A stretch of DNA of 64,000 nt, taken from NCBI GenBank assembly GCA_963970005.1, contig CAXAMN010021762.1, forward strand, positions 665,258 through 729,257, given 5' to 3'. The DNA comes from Durusdinium trenchii (Eukaryota > Sar > Dinophyceae > Suessiales > Symbiodiniaceae). Positions 9,110 to 20,172 of this stretch are shown in pieces (position 1 is the stretch's first letter; every line of letters begins with the position of its first letter). The notes under the pieces were generated by a model, which was given only the letters and a program-made list of their open reading frames with translations, did not search any database and was not told the origin of the DNA. The translations under genes and the position numbers were made by a program.

Positions 9110-10660
9110 TCGGGTGCTTCGAGAGGTGGTTTTCGTTGGAAGGAGATGGCCATGAGGGAATTGGAGTTGAAAGGAGATGTGTTTGGGCTTGAATTTTGTT
9201 TTGCGACAGTTTAGTTTGATGTCCAACAACAAATCAGCGGTTTGTGGCTTCTGGCATGCAGGATCGGGTTTGAGCCGCATGTGGCAACCCAGAAAGCAAT
9301 GACAAACGGCATTTCATGGGAGAAACATGGAAAAAACACAGTTCTACCAGCTGTATCACCAGGTTCATGAAAGGCAAACAAACGACTCCTCTCAACACTT
9401 TGAATATGTTTGATGATTGCATCATATGCAGCAGGTGGTGACAATATATAGTTTGTGATGGTATCTTATGCATCAGCTGCTTGCAATTGAAAGGTGTATT
9501 GTACAAACTACCTGCAAATTGTATGGCTTTATTTGGACACCCTGAAAAGTGCACAAAATGAAGGAGATCGACACATATATCAAATTGCTTGCAAATTGTA
9601 AGCAAGACAGGACTAATCAACTTGCAAGAGGGTCCAAATTAAAGTAGAAAAAGAGACTTCTTGTACTCATCCAACTCATGCTGCGTTGCCGCGTTCATCT
9701 CTAAGCTTTGTGTCGATCATGCGCATTGTATAGTTTAGTGACTTAGCGTGTTTATTCACTCTGTTATTCGACCCCCTTGAAATTGAACATTTTTCTTGGG
9801 GATCCAGAACACACTTTTTCATTTGTTGCATGCATTGTTGGATACAATTTGGACCCCCTGAAGAATGTACGATGCCAAGGGGGGCCGGAAAACTATACTG
9901 TATCCAACTGTTGGTTGCAAGTTGCAAGTACGACTTCTAACATGTTGTAAGAGGGTCCCCAAAAGAGTGATTATTATATATTATATCATATACTTATTTT
10001 CCTTTATTCATGAACTTCATGCTGCGTTCATCTCTAAGTCTTGTCTTCATTATGCGCATTGTATAGTTTATTGAACATAATTAATGACATAATCACTTTG
10101 TGTTCGACATCCCTTGAAATGCCTTGAAAGATCTTGAAAGTGTCCAATTTCAAGGGGGTCGAACAATTGATCCAATGCTTACAATTTGCAAGTAAGACAT
10201 AACGAAGCAATTGGCCAGCCGGTCCATACATGGATTTACTCTCTCTCAGCGCCACTGGTGTGGGCGGTTATCGTTGAGATTCGATCACTGCTAGCGTCCG
10301 ACTGCTCCGTTCGTATCGATGGCCTCCAACCTAGTGCGTATACTTTCCTTCGCTAGCTTCTGATGCTTCTGTACATAGGGACTATCGTGCTGGGGACGCA
10401 TTTAGACTTGTTTCTGGGACAGCTACCATCAGGGCATATCGTCGTCACACATCACAAGGGGCTCGGTGCGGCAGGTCTGGGCTGGGCACCCGCTGTTCCG
10501 CCGCTTCTGCGCAGTACTGGATCCTAAGTGCGCAGTACCGGAGAAGCCCCAACAAGCGGTCTGAGGAAACGGTGGAAATCAGGTCTGGGCAACACGTCCA
10601 TCCTATTAGGTGTCACTTCTGACTGGGTTCGAAGACATGGCCCAAAACCACCAGGCCTCC
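9110..10660. other. AT-richer stretch without a clear gene
   Basis: The stretch is visibly more AT-rich than its surroundings and almost free of the short palindromic elements. Two related segments near 9670-9740 and 10010-10090 share TCATGCTGCG, TTCATCTCTAAG and ATGCGCATTGTATAGTTTA, so an old duplication of about 70 bp or more is present. A lone family K unit lies at 10317-10336. Confidence 0.4.
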
Positions 10661-10667
10661 ACGAAAC

Positions 10668-10775
10668 CTGGCGTGCATGGAAGTCTGCATGAAAACCCGA
10701 GATCTGTTCCTTCTCTTCACATGTGGAGGAGTCCTGAACTCTCAGCTTGTCACAGCAAGGGTCCACGTGTGAGCT
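10668..10775 (-). CDS. Candidate exon, unknown protein
   Basis: The minus frame reads DPCCDKLRVQDSSTCEEKEQ then ISGFHADFHARQ and stops at CACGCCAG|GTTTCG, a plausible 5' splice site. Function unknown. Confidence 0.4.
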
Positions 10776-11360
10776 ATCCTGAAAACGACTCAGAGCTCCG
10801 TGGCTTCACAGCCCTTTCCCTGGTCGAGACACCCGGGTCCGACCCATTCGGGGTCGTTTGGGAGGGTCGTTGGGTGGGCTGGTGGGGTAGTCCCGATCAT
10901 CTCGGACGTCCAGGAACGCCACCAATCAGAACCCCCAGTCCAATAGCCAACGTCCACATCCTTCGGGTCTATCCGAGTCTACCTGGTTTCAGTGGATGAT
11001 GGGGCCTGGCTGCAGGCCGACAGTCCAAAAAGAGTGATTGGCTTGTGAAACCGGGTCCTGTTGCAGGAAATAGGACAGACCCAACACATCCTCAGATTGA
11101 CGCTCCCCCCAAAACCTGAAACATCCCCAGTTGTCCAGCTACCTCCGTACAGACCGGATGGTCGTGGCCCGGAGGTGAAAGTACAGTACTTCTTGTTCAG
11201 GATGGTCGGTCTCTGGGGCCCTTCTGGACATCCGAATTCGGACACCCCTTAAACGTAAACCTTAACCACGGAAACCACCTGAACTGAAACCACCTTGACC
11301 CTTAAACCTCCTAAAAATAGAACAACAACAAATTCAACACAAAAAAAACAGAACAACCAA

Positions 11361-11499
11361 AGGGCTCCACGTTTCGGAGCCGACTTCGCTGAACCTCCAC
11401 CGGGGAGTTAGCCGACATTGGCGGTTCCGAACGGGGCACCCGGACCATCCAAAGCTCCACCTGGACGCCAGACCGACCGGGGAAAACACCAGCTATACC
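11361..11499 (-). CDS. Candidate exon, unknown protein
   Basis: Starts after CTTCCAG on the minus strand and reads AGVFPGRSGVQVELWMVRVP, then SANSPVEVQRSRLRNVEPFG to a possible GTTGTT donor. Codon third positions are G/C-rich. No domain recognised. Confidence 0.4.
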
Positions 11500-12307
11500 C
11501 TGGAAGTCAAGTCGACCATTGTTAAAATGGTTGCTCTGGTTTTGTAGTGTAAAACCCTGAGGAAAACAGCTCGGAGGTTCGGGATTCAGGCTATTAAAAC
11601 AATGGTGGGCCACGACTTCTAGGGATAGTCATCCTCCATCCATGGATGGATGCGGGGTTTACGTAGGCTGCCACATGTTCTGCGTTCGTGGTCGGCCGGC
11701 CGCTCGGAACGGAAGATCCCGATGCGGAGATGCAAATGTTCCCTTACTGTTCAATGAACACCAGCTAGGTACAGCTCGAAAACGCTGGTACGCCGCCCTG
11801 CCATAGCACCTGTGTTTTGCATAGTAGGTGTAGTTTTGGCACTCTGTTTTGCATAGGGCCTATAGTATGTCATTTTGTCATGTTGTGGCTCCACCCTCGA
11901 ATCAACCTGTCAATTCGTACCTCGGAAACAGTATCGTACAGTCCTAGCGCATGTTACTCTGGAGGGTTCAGGTGCGTGTGTATTGACCCTAGGCATCGAC
12001 TGCCACCTTCTCAGAGATACTTGGACCCCCCCTTATGCAAAAATGTCTCCCATCACATTCTCGAAGGGTGGCAGATTCCTGGGGATTTGCAGGAACGACG
12101 TGAATATTCAAATGGATCTTGGGGATTTGCAAGCCCAAGATTCCTACTGCAAGCTGCGCGTAGCAACACTATGCGATATACCTGGATCTTCCAACTGAGA
12201 CAAATTTCTGCCTTTTCATCCAAAAAAAAAAAGCAGCCCAGTTCGGCAGAAATTTGGCATCAATGAAGATCAATGAAGATCGCTATACTACCAAGGAGCT
12301 GTTTGGA

Positions 12308-12613
12308 GTGTCTGGGTGAGTCTCTCTCCCATGGTTTTCGAAGCAACAGAACCTGCCCCCTCGGGTCACCACGAAGAGACCTGGTCCCTCGGTCGGGGAA
12401 TCCGAAACGCTGAGACATGAGACGGTGGGAGGCACGACTGGATCGGCAGAGCAACGAGTTGAAAGATCCAGGTTCGTTTCCCTAGACTCCAAAGGTACCT
12501 GAGAACATGGGCACGTGACCCTATATAAAATCAGGTACTTGTAGCCGCTCTTGTACCCCTTTTCTGGGGTACGAACTGAGACTCCAGGTTCCTTTGTGCT
12601 TTGGAGGTCGTGA
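12308..12613 (+). CDS. 3' end of a plus-strand gene, split by an introner
   Basis: Exon 12308-12494 reads SKQQNLPPRVTTKRPGPSVG and later GGTTGSAEQRVERSRFVSLD, ending SK|GTACCTGAG. Removing the family N element (12495-12587) joins AAA-G to GT, giving GSFVLWRS and a TGA at 12611-12613. The frame is preserved and third positions are G/C-rich. The protein end is polar and probably disordered; no function can be given. The minus strand is also open here, so strand choice rests on the splice sites. Confidence 0.5.
12495..12587 (+). mobile_element. Introner (family N) filling an intron
   Basis: GTACCTGAGAACATGGGC at the donor side, TTCTGGGGTACGAACTGAGACTCCAG at the acceptor side. The flank AGACTCCAAAG just before the intron resembles its end AGACTCCAG, as expected if the site was duplicated on insertion. 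Confidence 0.6.
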
Positions 12614-13419
12614 GGGTGTGTGTGTGTGTGTCGTCGCGTGTTTTCTTCTCGACCGGCCTACCGGGTGTGTTGGACACGTGTTGTGGCACAGGTTAACAAC
12701 CTATCATTGATAGGTGTTGCTGGACCCATCCAAAAGCAGCTGGTTTTAGTTCCTTTCCACATGTTCAAGAATAGTATCTGGATGTGCAAGATTGTGCAAG
12801 GAAGTTTGGACAAGCTAAAGGAAGGAGGAACGACGAATGACAGGGCTCAATACCATGGTACTTAGCTGGCTTGGAACCCTTGCAAAACTATAAAGAACAA
12901 TAAATATGCAATTGGCAGGTCGTGCTCCTTCCTTAAAAAGCTATGATGTCTTGGGCCTTTCGACCTGGTTTTGTGAAGGAAGCCCTTCACATGACGTTGC
13001 TTACTTTCCTCTGAACTCCTCTGTCATCAGACCTTCAGTTGTGAAATGCAGTCCGCAAAGGCTCGGCCAGGCTCTATTTCTTTGATTTTTCCAAAGGCTC
13101 ATGACCGAGGTCTTAGTGGATTCTTTGCATTATGACTTAGGACTTTGGATTTGAAGGTTATTTCAAGTTATTTCCGCTAACTCGGTTGTCCTTAGCGGGC
13201 AGTATACTATCGTTGTGGGCCCAAATGCACCGGTCAAGCCAAGCCTAGTAGTGAGCCCACCTTAAGTGAGGTCCCACTCTCTGTGATTGCCAAGCACACA
13301 TGTTCAGCTTTGCTAAGACAAAACGCCACCTGGCACCAAATGCGAGCGCAACAAATGAACCTGTGGCGCACTGACTCCTCACCTCCCGGGTACCACTGAT
13401 TGTCCCCACCATGCCCTAC

Positions 13420-13551
13420 CTTCATCTTGGCGAATTTGCCGAAGCACCTGCCGTTGCACGCGCATGGCGCCTTGACCTGGAGAACTGGGTGGCGCGCCGG
13501 CGCGGCGCCCGTTGCATGGAGTGGCGCAAGACACCCACCCAGAAACTCCAT
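13420..13551 (-). CDS. Candidate exon, cysteine-containing basic segment
   Basis: From an ATG at 13551 the minus strand reads MEFLGGCLAPLHATGAAPAR, then VKAPCACNGRCFGKFAKMK, ending at a good donor AAG|GTAGGG. The family F arm starts ten bases upstream. The CxCxxxC spacing might bind metal, but I recognise no family. Confidence 0.45.
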
Positions 13552-13561
13552 GTCATTGCCC

Positions 13562-13671
13562 TACCCTGGGAGTCCAAGACTATTTTTAAAACGGTCTGAC
13601 CAGGTGATCCGAAAAGGAACTTCCTTTAATTGGGTGGTGCCTAAAATAGTCTTTGGACTGCTAGGGCTATA
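13562..13671 (+). mobile_element. Family F arm, left copy of an inverted pair
   Basis: TACCCTGGGAGTCCAAGACT through GGTCTGACCAGGTGATCCG and AAAGGAACTTCCTTT to CTTTGGACTGCTAGGG. Nearly perfect inverse of 14140-14247. Confidence 0.75.
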
Positions 13672-13801
13672 CCCTAAGGGTCCAGAACCATCCGAGCAGC
13701 TTGGAGGGTCCGGTCCCAGATGTCCGCATTCTCAGGTTTCGTCCGAACACCGAAACCAAAACGACCATCCGGTCGACCGTACGGATGGTCCTTACCCTTA
13801 G
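13672..13801. mobile_element. Family E MITE
   Basis: CCCTAAGGGTCCAGAACCATC to GGATGGTCCTTACCCTTAG, with GACCATCCGGTCGACCGTACGG near the right end. Lies inside the family F inverted pair. Confidence 0.7.
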
Positions 13802-13898
13802 CAGGGCCACGGATCCACGGAAGAAAACCACCTTCTGACCAAGAAACCAATAGATCACAGTCCTTCATGTTTCGCTAGCCTTGGATGATCTCTATTTT

Positions 13899-14020
13899 TA
13901 GGGATCCGTTTTCGTGCCGAACCTCAGGTTCGGTACGACTGGACCCGACTGGCCGGCACCTACATAGCGGTGTCGAACACATCACCGTACCTGAGGTTAG
14001 GTACTTACTGGGATCCCTAG
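13899..14020. mobile_element. Family A MITE
   Basis: TAGGGATCCGTTTTCGTGCC to GTACTTACTGGGATCCCTAG with GGTGTCGAACACATCACC inside. Lies inside the family F inverted pair. Confidence 0.75.
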
Positions 14021-14026
14021 ATTCTG

Positions 14027-14139
14027 CCCTAAGGATCATTGGACCCTCCGAACTGGAGGGTGACCGGACCCTGCAGGTTCCGCAGGGGGCCCGACAGGAC
14101 CCGAACCAAACCTTCACCGAACTGAGGCTCCTTGATCCG
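14027..14139. mobile_element. Family D MITE
   Basis: CCCTAAGGATCATTGGACCC to GAGGCTCCTTGATCCG, with both D hairpins and a GGGGGCCCGACAGGACCCG spacer. Lies inside the family F inverted pair, next to its right arm. Confidence 0.75.
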
Positions 14140-14247
14140 TATACCCTAGAAGTCCAAAGACTATTTTAGGCACCACCCAAGTAAAGGAAGTTCCTTTTCG
14201 GATCACCTGGTCAGACCGTTTTAAAAATCTTGGACTCCCAGGGTATA
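14140..14247 (-). mobile_element. Family F arm, right copy of an inverted pair
   Basis: Reverse complement of 13562-13671 with few differences (AGTCCAAAGACTATTTTAGGC ... TCTTGGACTCCCAGGGTA). The two arms and the A, D and E copies between them make a composite of about 685 bp. Confidence 0.75.
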
Positions 14248-14895
14248 GGGTCTCAAAAACGACTCGACAACGACCGAGGACACCGAGGACCGAACTCCAG
14301 GACCGAAAGTCCGAGCTGTCACCGAAGACCGAGGTATGCGGGTGTGGTGATCTATTGGTGAACCCCGTCTGAGTCCCGAGTCTCCCCCATTTTCCAACCA
14401 AGTAGGTGCGTCCGAAAAGAAACTCCCAACGTCATCCAGTCATCCAAATTGGTCACCTCTAGCACTTCCAATGTGTGATGTGTTCATGTCATCTCTAGGA
14501 TTCGTGGCCGAAGCCAACCATTGTGTTACTATAAGGACTTTTACACTGCACCACCAGGTCGTTCCCATTCTTTTAATGGTCGAACTAAAGGCAAACGGGT
14601 CTGGGCCTGGCCGCGTTGAAGATCTGAGGTTGGAAGATCTGTGTGGGTTTTGTGAGGTTGGATGAGATTTTGGAAGCGAAACAGCTACCAAGTGCATCAA
14701 CGGAGGGATGAACAAAAAAACAGGACGAATCCCTCTTTGTGTTGTCCAAGAAATATCTGACTTCATCAACATGGGTTACACGATCTTACACACCACCTTC
14801 CTTTCACCAAAGAAGCCTCCATCGATACCTCCAACTCTTCCCACCCTTTGCGCGGTGGTTTTACACCGCGGCGGTGTCGCCCATCGACCGCATAA

Positions 14896-15225
14896 CTAGG
14901 CTTCCGACGTCGCAGCAACCTGGCGCCGTTGCGGGCGATCTGAGGGCGATCTGAGCGAACCCAGCGCTCCGCGCTCCAGCCCCGGTAGCGATAGCGTCCG
15001 AAGGCTCCGTTCGAGTCGCGATGCGTTTCGCCCCGGACGCACAAAGTCGACATCCGACATGGTGAACCCGGACGCGCGTGAAATTGAGGAATGGTCACCT
15101 GGTCCTACTGAGCTGTTCAAGTTTCCGAATCCAAACACGCAAGGCTTTGAAGCGGCAGCGGCGTTCGGCGGAACACGCACGCTTCCGCGTCCGAGCGACG
15201 ATCCGAGCTCCGGCCCAAAACTCCT
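14896..15225 (-). CDS. Candidate coding segment, unknown protein
   Basis: One minus frame is open for about 108 codons: FGPELGSSLGRGSVRVPPNA, then FGFGNLNSSVGPGDHSSISR, then MSDVDFVRPGRNASRLERSL, to a TAG at 14896. Third-position bias is good. An internal ATG at 15061 could be a start. Downstream on the same strand, 14800-14895 continues in another frame as VKPPRKGWEELEVSMEASLV. The stretch TCCGAAGGCTCCGTTCGAG recurs elsewhere in the window, so part may be repeat-derived. Confidence 0.4.
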   Translation of the reverse strand, partial: RSFGPELGSSLGRGSVRVPPNAAAASKPCVFGFGNLNSSVGPGDHSSISRASGFTMSDVDFVRPGRNASRLERSLRTLSLPGLERGALGSLRSPSDRPQRRQVAATSEA

Positions 15226-15606
15226 ATACCTCTCGGCAGCGGTCGGTGGTGCCTATGCAGTGCAAACTCCATGGCAGAGTCGGCCAAGCCACCAAAAGGA
15301 GCAGTCCCACAGGCCACGACCTTGTGCGCTGTGTTCCGGACCAAAGTGAACAGCCACGATCCCACATGCACCACGGAACGGGACAGGAGCCAATGAATCC
15401 TGACGAACAGAAGCGGTGTCCCAGTCATATCAGAAACGAACTTTGGGAACATGGGACATGATCCGAACCAAACCAGGTGAAAGCTACGTATACTTGAACT
15501 CCTTTTGAGAACAAGCTTTGTTGCCAGAGACTCCAGGTAATAACCACTCACTATACCACTCTTAGTCAGAAACACCAAAGAAGAAATACAATGAACAAAA
15601 CATGTG

Positions 15607-15714
15607 CCAGCTTCTTCAAAGTGACCTTTTGAAGGTTCCTAAGTGACCCAAACAGGAGGCTTGTTCGTGATCGAACCAACCAGGTTATCAAGTTCGGTCA
15701 CTTTGAAGAACCAG
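15607..15714. mobile_element. Family G MITE
   Basis: CCAGCTTCTTCAAAGTGACC to GGTCACTTTGAAGAACCAG, with AAGTGACCCAAACAGGAGGC inside. It is the inverse of the copy at 20876-20984. Confidence 0.8.
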
Positions 15715-15940
15715 AGGTGGTCAATTCCCATCTTTTCCCCCACTTCCTTCCAACGTCTGTTCCCGGCGCCTCGCGATAGAGCTCGTCCCAGTGGAGCTTC
15801 AGTGGGCATTCGCCGGCGTCGAGCCTCACTTCGGTCTAGGTGACCGGAAGAACAAAAAGAAAAACGGTGGGGGGGCTATGGGTGAAAACCATTTTTGGAA
15901 CAGACCAACGTGGATGAAAATAGTCTAACATCCTATCAAT

Positions 15941-16039
15941 CCCAGACACTCCATGGGACTGCCATATATGCCGGCCTACATTGGGGTGGTTTGGGGGGGT
16001 CAATGTCAGCATATATGGCAGTCCCATCAAGTGTCTGGG
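15941..16039. mobile_element. Family B MITE
   Basis: CCCAGACACTCCATGGGACTGCC to GGCAGTCCCATCAAGTGTCTGGG, with CATATATG arms and a TTGGGGTGGTTTGGGGGGGTC core. Confidence 0.85.
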
Positions 16040-16716
16040 AATTGCACTGGTTCTTTTTTCGAGACCATTACCCAAACGCTCCGTTCACAGCCCCTCCATA
16101 TGAGGGCCCAGGGTCGCGTCTGGGTAAAACCATGGTTTTTGGATGTTTGGGCCGGTGATCAGCTGAATGGCCATGGATTTAGGCTTTCCTGGATCTATCC
16201 AACTTCCAAGCCGGCCGAAGACCTGCATTTCAAAAGGTTGGGTAGATCTCCAACAGGGGATGATGGTAAAGGCCTGTTCAAAACAGGGCACCTGGACAGA
16301 ACACCCCCCTTTGGGGTGTTCGGTCCGTGCGTGTCCCTTCTCTTCGGCAAGGATGTCCCATGCACGTGGATGTCCCACGTGCTTCCTGGGGAAGGAGACG
16401 AGAACTTGGGGGACTTGTGGATTTGTATGGATTTGTACGGATTGTTGCAGGTACTATCATGGCGGTGGTCAACACCATGTGCAAACCTTTCGATCAACAA
16501 AAAGGAACTCGATATCAAGATGTTCAGAAGCGGAGTTGATGAATTCCACGTTCGTCAAGGAGATGACCCCGATAAGATGCCTTCCAAATCATGTGGCTAA
16601 TGATGGAGCAGCATGCCCACCTAAAGACGTTTTTGCTGTTCCCTAGAGGTCCAGTTAGACCATATTGGGCGACACCAAAGTAAAGGAGATTATCAGTCTC
16701 GAGTCACCCAAAGACT
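16040..16716. other. No clear gene
   Basis: Several overlapping frames are open on both strands (the longest plus frame runs from inside the family B element to 16600), and none has splice or family support. Nothing further recognised. Confidence 0.35.
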
Positions 16717-16800
16717 GCTTGGAGGCCATCACTACTAGGGTGGAGGCCATCGCTCTTAGGTTGGAGGCCGTCGCTATTGGGATGGAGGCCATCGCTAGTA
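16717..16800. repeat. Family K 21-bp repeat, four units
   Basis: CTTGGAGGCCATCACTACTAGG followed by three diverged units ending GGAGGCCATCGCTAGTA. Confidence 0.75.
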
Positions 16801-17097
16801 AGAAATACTCATCTGTCTTCTCATGTTGCATGTGTTTTGTTCTTTGTTTTTCGGAATTTCTAGACTCGAGTCACCCAAACACTATTTAAACAAAATAAGA
16901 AAAACATGGTCGACAGACACTCGCAGATCATGTGTTTTTCTGATTTGATCAGATCTATCCCGACTGCACTCACCTTTCGTTCAACACCTTCCTGGCCTCA
17001 ACATATCTTCCACTGCACACTGCTGCCATCCGTTGAGCATCTCCTGGCCCAAAGACATCGGACCAGGAGGTGGGAGATACACGGGTGAGTTTTTACG

Positions 17098-17182
17098 CTT
17101 GGTTCGGGTCCTGTCGGGCCCCCCTGCGGAAGCTGCAGGGTCTGGTCACCCTCCAGTTCGGAGGGTCCAATGATTCTTAGGG
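17098..17182. mobile_element. Family D MITE, shortened
   Basis: GGTTCGGGTCCTGTCGGGC to CCAATGATTCTTAGGG. It is in the opposite sense to the D copy at 14 kb and lacks one end. Confidence 0.6.
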
Positions 17183-17443
17183 TAGCAAAATGGGGTTGCA
17201 AGACAATTGCACATCGTGCATCTCAATTTCGACCGGCTAAGCGGAGAGCGGAGACAGGGGAAACCACATGGATCGAGTCATGTCAACCCTCAAGGCGAAA
17301 CAAGGGACCTTTGCTATCGTTGACCTTTCGCGAATACTGTTTGCCGTAGGCTTTCGGAATTTGAAGGCATGCACCTACACACTGCTATCCATGGAAGTCT
17401 GGCTGATAGTTGCCTTTTCCACCCGTGGTTGTACAGAAAACGC

Positions 17444-17485
17444 TTGGATGCCATCGCTCTTAGGTTGGAGGCCATCGCTCTTAGG
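17444..17485. repeat. Family K 21-bp repeat, two units
   Basis: TTGGATGCCATCGCTCTTAGG then TTGGAGGCCATCGCTCTTAGG. Confidence 0.65.
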
Positions 17486-17506
17486 AAGTACATCTCTTTT
17501 CTGTCC

Positions 17507-17740
17507 CAGACACTCCATGTATGCCATACCCAGTGCATCCCAGTTACCCCTATATAAGGAACCAGGGGTTCTAGGTCTATGGTGTTAGTCGAACTGGAAC
17601 CACTGGTTACCAGCTATAGTGGAAACTAGATGCCCTGGGATATATATGCCGCCCCATTGACGCCCAAAACCACCCCTGACCGTTTTGAAGGCAGTCCTAT
17701 GGCAGTCCCATTTAGTCGTGTATGGCACCGGGAAGACGTT
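17507..17740. mobile_element. Family B MITE split by a family H element
   Basis: CCCAGACACTCCATGTATGCC at the left; after the insertion it continues TATATGCCGCCCCATTGACG and ends CAGTCCCATTTAGTCGTG. The middle is displaced by the H copy. Confidence 0.55.
17529..17639. mobile_element. Family H element
   Basis: CCAGTGCATCCCAGTTACC, TATAAGGAACC, GTTAGTCGAACTGGAACC, ACTGGTTACCAGC and GATGCCCTGGG occur in the same order, inverted, at 31985-32108. The shared order and ends define a separate family. Confidence 0.65.
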
Positions 17741-18632
17741 GACTTGACAAGTACTTCGAACAAAAGTTTTGCTCGTTGCTACAGGTAGAAACTACGGAGT
17801 TCTCGGGCACGCAAATGCGGTGCCTGCTTAAGGCCACGCTTGGGGTGGTGCTGCTGCCCATGTTTAAGGTTCAACATAACTATACCTGGATCCTCCTTTG
17901 GGCGGACAAAAAGCCGGACCAAATCCAGCAAATTCGCCGGAGTTGGAAGTCCGGCGCCGGACCCTGTAAAAGTGCCGGACTGAAGATCGGTATAGGTTTG
18001 AGTCTTATCAGTGCACGGCATAAGACTGTAGACACTGAACTGCACGGGTGTCCTTTCGGTCGAATTATATTCACCACGTGAACTTGGCTCACCTGGAAGA
18101 ATCACCTTCCTTTCAAGTGGAACAATCACCGGAACTGCAAGCTGGAGGTCTTGCGCCAGCTGGTTTAGGCAAACACAGAGTCGTGAAAGAAAGGTGCACG
18201 CTTTGCGCCGCGCACAATTTCAGAGCTCTCTTGTGTCCAACACAAGAGCCATATGACAGTTGTGTTGGGCTCGGAAGGGCCTTTGACGATTTAGAGAGGT
18301 ATCTCATGTCCGCGCTGCATGGGCATTCCCAAATCTGGCAAATGGGTAGTTGATGATAGTTGGTTATATTATATTGAGAAACTGACCTAGCACATCCAGG
18401 AATCCTAGCACTGTCAAATGTGTATTCCCACAACCTTCACAACCTTACAAGAATGACGCAAAAAGAGAGTTGCTCCTTTTCAAGAGGATGTGATTTCAAA
18501 GGTGTCGGTACGTGGATACACGTGCATTAGACACAACATGTGCGACATGAAGTGGTTAAACTATACCCTACTAACTTCCATTCGACCATTAAAGCTGCAT
18601 TGTTGTTGACTCCAAAAAGCATTGAAGACTAA

Positions 18633-18724
18633 CCCTAGGGATCCAAGTACCTTCTCAGAAGGCACTTGGAGCCTCCAAACCCACCCCAGTCCCACCTTCT
18701 GAGAAGGTACTTGGATCCCTAGGG
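18633..18724. mobile_element. Family A MITE, short form
   Basis: CCCTAGGGATCCAAGTACC to GGTACTTGGATCCCTAGGG, a nearly perfect palindrome around CCTCCAAACCCACCCCAG. Confidence 0.85.
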
Positions 18725-18917
18725 TAAGACATTTCCGGCTGTTGAGTGCAAATCTGCTTCACTCATTGGGGACGAGGAGCGAACTGCTAACCTGGTGGCT
18801 GGCAGGTTCCCCTGGTTCTGGTGGAAGCGACGAGAACTCGTCGGTGCGCAGCGGGTCGACGTCCGGAGTCTCTATTTGATGTTCACCCTTTCAACATCTT
18901 GCTCCTTTGCAAGAAAC

Positions 18918-19224
18918 CCTCATGAAAGTCGCTCCGTTTTCACAAGCTTTTTCGCCAAAATGAATGCTGAAACAGCTACATGGCTGAGATGAAGGTACAG
19001 TGATATCGAGAATCGGTAGAAAGCACTCCTGCAAGTCTGGCTTCCGCTGCATTGCTTCCCATTCCTCCTCAGCTTTGACCCACTTTGACGGGAGCTTGAG
19101 AGACTGGGGAGGATGTCCGGGGAGATAGGAGACGTGATGGGAGTAGGTTGTTTCATGAGGTTTGGGGTAGACCACCCCACTACCACCCCAGCCAAGCATC
19201 CAGGGCTTAAGAACTCCAAATCGT
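18918..19224 (-). CDS. Probable exon, unknown protein
   Basis: Starts after a pyrimidine-rich acceptor CCTTTCAG and reads about 100 codons without a stop: RFGVLKPWMLGWGG, then YPKPHETTYSHHVSYLPG, LKLPSKWVKAEEEWEAMQRK, DLQECFLPILDITV and a cysteine-containing end (CSCFSIHFGEKAC), to ATGAGG|GTTTCT. The varied, folded-looking sequence makes this one of the better exons in the left half. No family recognised. An in-frame ATG lies at 19199. Confidence 0.6.
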
Positions 19225-20002
19225 CTGAAAGGCTGGCTCTTTAATGGTGGTCTGCCCAGGACTTCGTCATTCTTGACAGGCAGTTTCTGAGGTGCTTGAG
19301 GGCATCAATGTCCTGTATTGATAACTTGACAAGGTTGGTTGGTCACTGGGCGACAGCACCAAGGTGAAATGGCACCAAGAACGCAGAAACATGCAGGAAC
19401 AGTGTTTTTTGGGGGTATGGGAACAGTATACCAACAAATTCATTCAAATCACCTTTCTGTTTATGCTGTGCTCCTCATGCAGTCTGGGTACAGAAAACAC
19501 GTGAACAAGGGCCTCGTGAAAAATCGTGAATCTCACGGAAACCGACGTAGTTCACCGTTGGTGTCTATAAGAAAGTTCACATGCATCTAAAATCCAAACA
19601 GGTCAGTTCTCCGTGTCCTCCATGTTCCATGGGACCATTACTCACCATCTTGGAAGCAAGGTCTTGAAATGTTATCTTTGCGCCTTCGTTTGCGAAAGAT
19701 TCTATCAATCTTGCACCTAGAAATTCATTGATGGATCCATGTCCACGTCACCTTCCAGTCGTACCTTCGAAGGTAAAGAAGGAGACACTCTCCGTACCTG
19801 ATGTAGGTGACACTCTTGTCGGGTCCAGTCGTACTGCACCTGAGACTTCCTAAGTTTTCCACTGGGAATCGTTCCACCTGTAGTAACAAGAAGTCTTTTA
19901 GTATCTGAAGCTTCTTAGTATAACAATAAAGCTTTCTGTGAACCATTATAGAAGCTTCCTTGGGAATCGTTCCTGTAGTAATTACGCCGAACCCCGCCAA
20001 AC

Positions 20003-20172
20003 CTCCACACGGCGACGGCAAGGTCCCGCCCCGCCTTGAGGCTGTGATGATCTTCAGCATATTCCGCCAGGAGAGACGAGCGCCGAGCCTGCGTGGAGTG
20101 CCGAGCGAGCCGCGGTTCGCCCTGTGAGTGCCGGCTCGACGAGTGGGGTGAGGACCGCAAGCGCCGGTGTTG
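20003..20172 (-). CDS. Candidate exon, unknown protein
   Basis: Starts after AATCTGAG and reads QHRRLRSSPHSSSRH, then RSSLLAEYAEDHHSLKAG and RDLAVAVWR, ending GTGTGGAG|GTTTGG. Strong third-position G/C. Other frames here are also open but less protein-like. Possibly in one gene with the exon at 20464-20638, although the phases do not match directly. Confidence 0.45.

Noticed and set aside
15953-16600. A 215-codon plus-strand frame
   Set aside because: It starts inside a family B element, has no splice or domain support, and other frames are equally open.
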